Shown here: one piece after another, positions 31,084 through 36,149 of the stretch | Position numbering within the stretch: position 1 is the stretch's first letter | Layout: every line of letters starts with the position of its first letter | Assembly: GCA_014874455.1 (NCBI GenBank) | Contig: JADBJL010000024.1 | Location: 1-36,149 of the forward strand | DNA: 36,149 bases | DNA from: Thermomicrobiaceae bacterium | Lineage (GTDB): Bacteria > Chloroflexota > Chloroflexia > Thermomicrobiales > Thermomicrobiaceae | Direction: 5' to 3' | Position numbers and translations under genes: made by a program | The notes under the pieces: model-generated | Databases searched by the model: none | The model's input: the letters and a program-made list of their open reading frames with translations, nothing else | Told to the model about the DNA's origin: nothing

Positions 31084-32040
31084 ATGGCACAGGGAGAGCG
31101 ATGGCTGGAACAGGTGCGGCGAGCCGTGTTACTGGCGCTCGTCGCCGTGGTGCTGCTCGTCGCCTGCAACAGGACTGCGGCTCCCCCGCCGCCAGAGGCC
31201 AGCCCGGCGACCACACCAGCAGCCGCCAAACAGGTTCGCGTCGTCGTCAGCCTGCCGGTCTTCGTCTCCCTCGTCGAGGCGGTCGGCGCCGACCGCGTGC
31301 GGGTGAGCTCGCTCGTACCCGCTGGCACTGATCCTCACACCTACCAGCCGACGCCCCGCGATGCCCAGGCGCTCGCCGAAGCCGACATCGTCTTCGTCAA
31401 TGGGCTGGGGCTGGAGGGCTGGCTCGGCAACCTGATCGCCTCGGCCGGCCCCTCGGCGCGCGTGGTCGAGCTGGCCGAGGGACTCCAGACCATCCAGGAC
31501 GAGCAGGGCACGCCTGAGCACGCCCACGAGGCTGGCAACCCCCACCTCTGGCTCGATCCCGACTACGCCATCGAGTATGTGCGTCGCATCGCCCAGGCAC
31601 TGGGGGAGATCGACCCTGGCGGCGCGGCGACCTACCAGACGAACGCCGAGCGCTACATCGCCGAGATCCACGCCTTCGACGCCTGGGCGAAGGAGCAGGT
31701 GCAGCGGATCCCGCCTGAACGCCGCAAGCTTGTCACCTTCCACGATGCCTTCCCCTACTTCGCCGAGCACTACGGGCTGGAGCTGGTCGGGGTAATCGTC
31801 CTCAGCCCGGGCCGGGAGCCCTCACCGCAGGAGCTGGCCCAACTGGTCGATCTCATCCGTCAGCAGGGCGTGCCGGCCATCTTCACGGAACCGCAGTTCA
31901 ACCCCAAGCTGGCGGAGACCCTGGCGCGCGAGGCGGGCGTCAAGGTATTGGAGCTGTACAGCGATACCCCGCCGGCCGGCGAGGACTACATCGGTATGAT
32001 GCGGCGCAACGTGGAGCACGTCGTCGAAGGGCTAGCCTAG
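31084..32040 (+). CDS. znuA: Zinc-binding lipoprotein of an ABC importer (ZnuA-like)
   Basis: A 318-residue cluster A-I metal-binding protein. The signal ends in a lipobox LVAC with Cys28, so it is membrane-anchored outside the cell. Metal ligands by family alignment are His85 (DPHTYQP), His154 (NPHLWLD), His220 (TFHDAF) and Asp294 (ELYSDTP). A His at the third position, rather than Glu, is typical of zinc rather than manganese proteins. Only a short His-bearing loop (EHAHEAG, about 145-151) replaces the long His-rich loop of E. coli ZnuA. GAGG lies 6-9 bases before the ATG. The stop directly abuts the znuC start. Confidence 0.92.
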   Translation: MAQGERWLEQVRRAVLLALVAVVLLVACNRTAAPPPPEASPATTPAAAKQVRVVVSLPVFVSLVEAVGADRVRVSSLVPAGTDPHTYQPTPRDAQALAEADIVFVNGLGLEGWLGNLIASAGPSARVVELAEGLQTIQDEQGTPEHAHEAGNPHLWLDPDYAIEYVRRIAQALGEIDPGGAATYQTNAERYIAEIHAFDAWAKEQVQRIPPERRKLVTFHDAFPYFAEHYGLELVGVIVLSPGREPSPQELAQLVDLIRQQGVPAIFTEPQFNPKLAETLAREAGVKVLELYSDTPPAGEDYIGMMRRNVEHVVEGLA

Positions 32041-32859
32041 ATGCAGGTGCAAACGGAACTTCAGCCTTCAGCGGTGACGACCGGTGAGCCGGTCATCGTG
32101 GTGGATCGCTTGACGACCGGCTACTACCGCGAGCCGGTGCTTCAGGAGATCAGTTTCGCGGTACCGCGCGGCGCGCTGGTGGGCGTGATCGGGCCCAACG
32201 GCGGGGGCAAGTCGACCCTGTTCCGGGTCATCGTCGGGTTGCTCAAACCCTGGCAGGGCCGCGTGCTCGTCGGGGGCCGATCCGCGCGTCCCAGCCCTGA
32301 CATCGCCTACATCCCGCAGATCCACGCGGTGGATTGGGCTTTCCCGGTGACCGTGTGGGACGTGGTGATGATGGGCCGGTACCCCCGGTTGGGGCTCCTG
32401 CGCCGGCCAGGCGCGCGGGATCGCGAGCTGGCCGAGTGGGCGCTCGAACGGGTGCGCATGCACGATTTCCAGGCGAAACCGATCGGCGCGCTCTCCGGCG
32501 GCCAGCGGCAGCGGGTGTTCCTGGCCCGTGCGCTGGCCCAGGAGCCGAGCATCCTCCTCTTCGACGAGCCGGTCAGTGGCGTCGATGCGCCGACACAGCA
32601 TTTCATCTTCGAGCTGCTGGAGCAGCTCTGCGCCGAGGGGCGCACGGCGCTGGTAGCCTCGCACGACCTGAGCTGCGTCGCGCAGCGCTTCAGCCAGGTG
32701 CTTCTGCTCAACCGGCGGATGTTCGGGTTCGGCCCACCCGAGCGCGTCTTCACTGAGGAGCTGCTCAACCAGACCTTTGATACACATCTACTGCTCCTGC
32801 GCTACGGTGACCGGGTGATCGTAGTCGAGAGTCCGGAGGACGGTACGAGTGCTTGTTGA
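32041..32859 (+). CDS. znuC: Zinc ABC importer ATP-binding protein (ZnuC-like)
   Basis: A 272-residue ABC ATPase. Walker A is GPNGGGKST (51-59), the Q-loop lies in IAYIPQ, the signature is LSGGQRQR, Walker B is ILLFDEP, and the H-loop is ASHD. It powers metal import with ZnuB. Its start codon follows the znuA stop with no gap, and its end overlaps znuB by 11 bases, so the three are one operon. Metal specificity is taken from the ZnuA ligands and the neighbouring Fur-family gene. Confidence 0.94.
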   Translation: MQVQTELQPSAVTTGEPVIVVDRLTTGYYREPVLQEISFAVPRGALVGVIGPNGGGKSTLFRVIVGLLKPWQGRVLVGGRSARPSPDIAYIPQIHAVDWAFPVTVWDVVMMGRYPRLGLLRRPGARDRELAEWALERVRMHDFQAKPIGALSGGQRQRVFLARALAQEPSILLFDEPVSGVDAPTQHFIFELLEQLCAEGRTALVASHDLSCVAQRFSQVLLLNRRMFGFGPPERVFTEELLNQTFDTHLLLLRYGDRVIVVESPEDGTSAC

Positions 32860-33694
32860 TCTCCTGCTCGAACCGCTACGCTACGGGTTCCTGCTGCGTG
32901 GGCTGGCTGCCGCGGTGCTGATCGGAATCATCTGCGCGGTGATCGGAACGTATGTCGTGCTCAAGGGTTTCGCCTTCATCGGCGACGCCCTGGCCCATAT
33001 CGCCTTCACCGGCATCGTCGTCGCCTTCCTGGCCGGCTTCGTCTTCTACCTGGGAGCGCTGGTGGCAGCGGTGGCGGCCGGCCTGGGGATCGGCCTGATC
33101 CAGCGTCGGGTCGGCCTGCGTACCGATACCGCCATCGGCATCCTCTTCAGCGGCATCTTCGCCTTCGGCATCGTGCTGATGAGCGTGGGCATCAAGACCT
33201 ACACGGTCGACCTCTTCAGTTATGTCTTCGGCGATATCCTCTCGGTGCGGCCGCGCGATCTGCTGGTGATCCTGGGGCTGGGCGGGCTTGTCCTGCTGCT
33301 CATCGGGCTGCTCTACAAGGAGCTGCTGTTCGTCAGCTTCGACCCGGTGGCCGCTGAGGCCAACGGCCTGCCGGGAGGCGCGCTCCAGCTTCTCCTCTTG
33401 ACGCTGCTCTCGATCACCGTCGTGGCGTCGGTGCAGGCCGTCGGCGTCGTGCTGGTGGTCGCCATGCTGGTGACGCCGAGCGCCACCGCGTACTTGCTGA
33501 CCGACCGGTTCCACCGGATGATGCTGCTCGGAGCCGGGCTCGGCGCTCTCTCGGCGCTGGTCGGCTTTTACCTGAGCTATTACCTGAACGTGCCTTCCGG
33601 TGGCACGATCGTGCTGGTGGCCAGCGCGCTTTTCGCGCTGGTGGCGCTGCTGTCACCCCGGCGCGCCCAGCTTCGACTGCTGGTTCGTGGATGA
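32849..33694 (+). CDS. znuB: Zinc ABC importer permease (ZnuB-like)
   Basis: A 281-residue integral membrane protein of the ABC-3 family with about eight hydrophobic helices. Typical segments are VIGTYVVLKGFAFIGDALAH, TDTAIGILFSGIFAFGIVL and SVQAVGVVLVVAMLVTPSA. It forms the metal channel with ZnuC. The GTG at 32849 lies inside the end of znuC, with GGAGGA 8 bases upstream. The length is normal. Confidence 0.94.
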   Translation: MLVDLLLEPLRYGFLLRGLAAAVLIGIICAVIGTYVVLKGFAFIGDALAHIAFTGIVVAFLAGFVFYLGALVAAVAAGLGIGLIQRRVGLRTDTAIGILFSGIFAFGIVLMSVGIKTYTVDLFSYVFGDILSVRPRDLLVILGLGGLVLLLIGLLYKELLFVSFDPVAAEANGLPGGALQLLLLTLLSITVVASVQAVGVVLVVAMLVTPSATAYLLTDRFHRMMLLGAGLGALSALVGFYLSYYLNVPSGGTIVLVASALFALVALLSPRRAQLRLLVRG

Positions 33695-33772
33695 ACGGTT
33701 GGCCGCGCTCTGTTGAGCCGGCAGGATCGAGAGATAGCGGTACCGTACGGATACTCCGGGAGGATTTGTCCA

Positions 33773-34177
33773 ATGAAGGTCGCGTACATCTTCGCGACGC
33801 CCAGGGCCGCGAGCTACAAGCTCGGGCAGATGGTTCTGCCACAGCTCGAGGCTGGGACGCACGGCGTCGAGGTCGTCGGGATGTTCTTCTTCGACGACAA
33901 CGTCTTCGTGCTCCGCCGCGGCGATCCGATCGGCGAGCGGCTGGCGAAGGTGGCTGCGGAGAAGGGCATCCTGCTGATGATGTGCGACATGTGCGCCCTG
34001 GAGCGCGACCTGGCTGAGGGCCAGCCGGTCTGGTGCGACCCGGCGACCGGCCGGGGTCGCCAGGAGCCAGCGATCTGTCAGCCCGTAGGAACGGTCGAGG
34101 GCGTGCGCGTCGGCTGCTTCCCCGACCTCTACGCTGCCCTGGGCGCTAATCCGCCTGATCAGGTGATCACGCTCTGA
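33773..34177 (+). CDS. Cys-rich DsrE-family protein, SaoD-like
   Basis: A 134-residue DsrE/DsrF-like protein. It starts MKVAYIFATPRAASYKLGQM, continues GVEVVGMFFFDDNVFVLRRG and ends GCFPDLYAALGANPPDQVITL. Five Cys are present: Cys71-x2-Cys74 (MCDMC), Cys88, Cys102 and Cys115. DsrE proteins carry sulfur as persulfides in relay systems. The pattern reminds me of the DsrE-related SaoD family, named from selenocysteine-linked gene clusters; I recall this and cannot check it. ATG 33773 has GGGAGGA about 10 bases upstream. It lies 78 bases after znuB and may be co-transcribed. Confidence 0.85.
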   Translation: MKVAYIFATPRAASYKLGQMVLPQLEAGTHGVEVVGMFFFDDNVFVLRRGDPIGERLAKVAAEKGILLMMCDMCALERDLAEGQPVWCDPATGRGRQEPAICQPVGTVEGVRVGCFPDLYAALGANPPDQVITL

Positions 34178-34366
34178 TCTGTCTCTGTCAATGCCCGCTC
34201 AGCGCCTACTGCCGCACAATCGGGTTGCGGTTGAGCGAGGCTGGCAACGAGAGAGGCCCTGCTGTCGTCCGGCAGGTGCCGGGCAGTGTCCGCGATCGGT
34301 GAATGGGAGAGGCAGGTCAGGGCGCCGGTAACCGTCGAGGGGCGATCGGTCTGCTGAAGAAGTCGA

Positions 34367-34531
34367 CTATGCCAGGGTAACCTTCGCCGGCACAGAGTGA
34401 ATGATATCGGCGAGGCGAGCTCGGAGGGCTTCCTCATCGAGCAACCCGGCCTTATACTCGATAATGGCGTGTTCGAGATCGGCGACCAGAACTGTACTGA
34501 ATGCCGCGCTATGCCGGCTCGACGACCTCAC
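34367..34531 (-). CDS. Possible 54-residue small protein
   Basis: A short frame overlapping the end of the nuclease-like gene by 23 bases, from a GTG at 34531 to a TAG at 34367. The segment VLVADLEHAIIEYKAG, then LLDEEALRARLADIIHSVP, reads as two amphipathic helices and has coding character with lower GC. No ribosome site precedes the GTG, so it would depend on translational coupling. The rest of the 34178-34366 spacer holds nothing I can identify. It could be a real small gene or the tail of a decayed one. Confidence 0.4.
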   Translation of the reverse strand: MRSSSRHSAAFSTVLVADLEHAIIEYKAGLLDEEALRARLADIIHSVPAKVTLA

Positions 34532-35267
34532 CGAACGGGGTCAGCAGGCCGATGCCGTGCTCGCGTGCTGCCCTGTCGGTATCCTGGTAGATCATGCGCC
34601 CGAACGCGTACGCCTTGACCGGTTCCCTCACGCCAGCGGCTCGGAGACGGGCTTGAAAATCGGCCCGGCGGAGCTTGCGCGCCCACTGGCGGATGTCGGA
34701 TGCCCGGAGCCGCGCCTTCGCTTCGACCAGCATCCAGAGCTCTCGGCCGCTGGCATCCCGTACCGCTACAGCCACGTCGATCTCACCGTCGACGCTGAGA
34801 CTCTGCGGATGGCCGAGGATCTCGTAGCCTCTTGCACGCAACGTTTCGAGCAGAACCCGCGCCGCGTCCACCTCCGCTCCCGCGCCGACGAGGGCCGAGA
34901 GAGCACCGAGGTGCTGTCGAGTGGCCCGCCCGTCACGATCGAGTCGGGCCAGCCAGGCGGCCTGGGCCCGGGTGATCTCGGTGAGCTCGGCGACGGAGGC
35001 GGCGAGACGGTCGAGCCGGGCATCGATCGTGTCGAGGCGAGTGGCGTGCGCACGGGTAACTTCGGCCAGCTCAGCCATCCGCCGCGCCAGCTCGCTGAAG
35101 GAGCGCTCCATCTCGGCGCGCAGATCCCGCACCTCGGCCGGCAAGGCGAGCAGCTCGCGGCTCAGGACGTAGCGGCGTAGCTCGTCCTGCCACTCCGGGT
35201 GCTGCTGGAGCAGTCTGATCAACTCGTGAAAGTCCTCGGCCCCGAACGTCACGATAGGTTCCTCCAT
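34509..35267 (-). CDS. Coiled-coil protein with PD-(D/E)XK nuclease-like C-domain
   Basis: A 252-residue protein. Residues 40-110 form a long heptad-like coiled coil (LAEVTRAHATRLDTIDARLD, then LAASVAELTEITRAQAAWL). The C-terminal part (about 130-250) has a PD-(D/E)XK-type core: GEIDVAVAV with Asp164, then LWMLVEAKA with Glu182 and Lys184. This layout matches the DUF3782-type proteins common in thermophiles and filamentous bacteria, whose role is unknown. ATG 35267 is preceded by TTGGGGC, a modest ribosome site. Nuclease activity is not shown; the catalytic residues are at least present. Confidence 0.82.
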   Translation of the reverse strand: MEEPIVTFGAEDFHELIRLLQQHPEWQDELRRYVLSRELLALPAEVRDLRAEMERSFSELARRMAELAEVTRAHATRLDTIDARLDRLAASVAELTEITRAQAAWLARLDRDGRATRQHLGALSALVGAGAEVDAARVLLETLRARGYEILGHPQSLSVDGEIDVAVAVRDASGRELWMLVEAKARLRASDIRQWARKLRRADFQARLRAAGVREPVKAYAFGRMIYQDTDRAAREHGIGLLTPFGEVVEPA

Positions 35268-35398
35268 GCCCCAAGCCTACCACACTGCCGGTGAAGACTC
35301 TGCCCGGAGTTCGAGGTCGAGGCTCGGCAGCCGTCCCGCGGCGTGTACGGGGAGTCCTCGAGGCCACGGGGGAAGCGACGCGACACGGCGGTACGCGG

Positions 35399-35857
35399 TC
35401 AGTGTGCTGCTGGAAGCGTGAGCTCGCGTGTCGAGAGCTCCTCCCAGCGGAGGAGCTCGCCCCCGAGCTCGGCTTGACGGGCACGGGCCGCCTCTTCGCT
35501 GGCGAAGGCCGCGATGCCCCAGCCCATCGGGCTATGGATAGCCGGCGAGAGGAGATACCAGGCGTCCTCGGCGCGGAGCCACTCCTGCGTGTTGAAGTCG
35601 TGCACCCAGATCACAGCCCAGTCCGGCTGGTTCTTCTTGCGATAGGCCAGCAGGTCACCGATGTCGTCGAAGAGCGCCATCGTGCCGTCCGCGCTCGCTG
35701 CCGCTGCGGCGAAGCGGGGGTCGCTGATGATCATCCCGCAGCGGGCACAGGTATCCCGGCCATAGCGGATCTCCGGCGGTTCGAGCTGGCCGGACTCCCG
35801 CCCGCAGCTCGCAAGGAGCAGGAGGATGCCGAGCAGCACGAGCAGACGAGGCCTCAC
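35399..35857 (-). CDS. nosL: NosL-type copper-chaperone lipoprotein
   Basis: A 152-residue lipoprotein. The signal ends in the lipobox LASC with Cys18. The motif CARCGMIISDPRFAAA (Cys37, Cys40, Met42) is the NosL copper(I)-binding signature, and the body has DDIGDLLAYRKK and WVHDFNTQEW. NosL helps deliver copper to nitrous-oxide reductase. The GTG at 35857 overlaps the upstream permease stop (GTGA), with GGAGG 8 bases upstream. A longer open frame upstream runs through the permease gene in another frame and is rejected. nosZ itself is not in the window. Confidence 0.88.
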   Translation of the reverse strand: MRPRLLVLLGILLLLASCGRESGQLEPPEIRYGRDTCARCGMIISDPRFAAAAASADGTMALFDDIGDLLAYRKKNQPDWAVIWVHDFNTQEWLRAEDAWYLLSPAIHSPMGWGIAAFASEEAARARQAELGGELLRWEELSTRELTLPAAH

Positions 35858-36149
35858 CGCAGCGCCTCCTTGCGAAAGATCAGGTACCCGAAGCCGAGGC
35901 CCAGGCACGACCAGAGCAGCAGGCTGCCGAGAAACGTGGCAGTCAGAAATGGCCCGAGCGTGTCCTGTGCATAGAGCCCGGCAGGCCCCAGCAGCTCGAG
36001 CGACTCGCTGACGAGCTTCAGCGCCATGATCCGGTAACTTTCGACCGGATTCGCCAGCGCTGTCACCAGGAGCCACAGCGGTGACAGCCGAACCACGAGG
36101 GCGGTGCCCATGACGCCCAGGCTGCTGACCAGTACCAGCACCAGCCAGA
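35854..36149 (-). CDS. nosY: ABC-2 permease, NosY-like (C-terminal part)
   Basis: The last 97 or so codons of a gene that continues past the right edge of the window. The visible part has three hydrophobic helices (LVLVSSLGVMGTALVV, LWLLVTALANPVESYRI, FLTATFLGSLLLWSCLGLG), and the NPVESYRIMAL segment is characteristic of NosY-type ABC-2 permeases. Its stop overlaps the nosL start. NosDFY transports a sulfur species or copper-related cargo for nitrous-oxide-reductase assembly. The upstream part and partner genes cannot be seen. Confidence 0.8.
   Translation of the reverse strand, partial: WLVLVLVSSLGVMGTALVVRLSPLWLLVTALANPVESYRIMALKLVSESLELLGPAGLYAQDTLGPFLTATFLGSLLLWSCLGLGFGYLIFRKEALR

Overview
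The window looks like a chromosomal segment of a GC-rich, probably thermophilic member of the Chloroflexota, class Thermomicrobia (Thermomicrobium, Sphaerobacter or Thermorudis type). This is inferred from gene content: coenzyme F420 genes with a stand-alone reductase, NosL/NosY, Tad-type pseudopilins, a PATAN protein, and strong GC bias at third codon positions. No rRNA or tRNA gene was seen to confirm it.

Layout. Positions 1-1949 hold the leader-distal part of a large CRISPR array: 28 identical 30-bp repeats (the first cut by the window edge), 27 spacers, then two decayed repeats. No cas gene is in view. 2.1-5.4 kb has a glycogen-debranching-type glucosidase, a half-length GT-B glycosyltransferase-like protein and a small Cys-rich protein on the other strand. 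5.5-8.7 kb is a four-gene F420 operon (cofD, cofC, an EamA transporter, a stand-alone FbiB-C-like nitroreductase). 8.8-11.3 kb holds a secreted nuclease, an AlkA-like glycosylase and a DUF488 protein. 11.3-14.5 kb is more accessory: a lipoprotein, a lower-GC HEPN-domain protein with its own promoter, about 735 bp with palindromes but no convincing gene, and a GNAT acetyltransferase.

14.7-21.2 kb holds a thiamine-diphosphate enzyme, a B12-binding-type radical SAM protein, a gamma-glutamyltransferase and a PLP aminotransferase. 21.2-24.4 kb is a tightly overlapping operon: HIT-Nudix fusion, SGNH hydrolase, PATAN/DUF4388 protein. Then come a polyprenyl-phosphate sugar transferase, a three-gene pseudopilin operon (TadE, TadE, TadG-like solenoid protein), a PRC-barrel protein, a Fur/Zur regulator with a znuA-znuC-znuB zinc importer, a Cys-rich DsrE-like protein, a coiled-coil PD-(D/E)XK nuclease-like protein, and nosY-nosL at the right edge.

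The most striking observation is the radical SAM gene at 16.5-18.0 kb. Its apparent TGA stop lies inside a Cys-TGA-Ala-Glu-Pro motif. The frame stays open for 14 further residues after the TGA, and the TGA is enclosed by a strong stem-loop with the geometry of a bacterial SECIS element. This is very probably a selenoprotein that standard gene calling truncates. Other points worth a look are two adjacent spacers differing by one base, the decayed array end, a HIT-Nudix fusion, a symmetric cluster of four GTAC sites upstream of the pilin operon, and a TadG-like protein with 14 Gly-Asn repeats.
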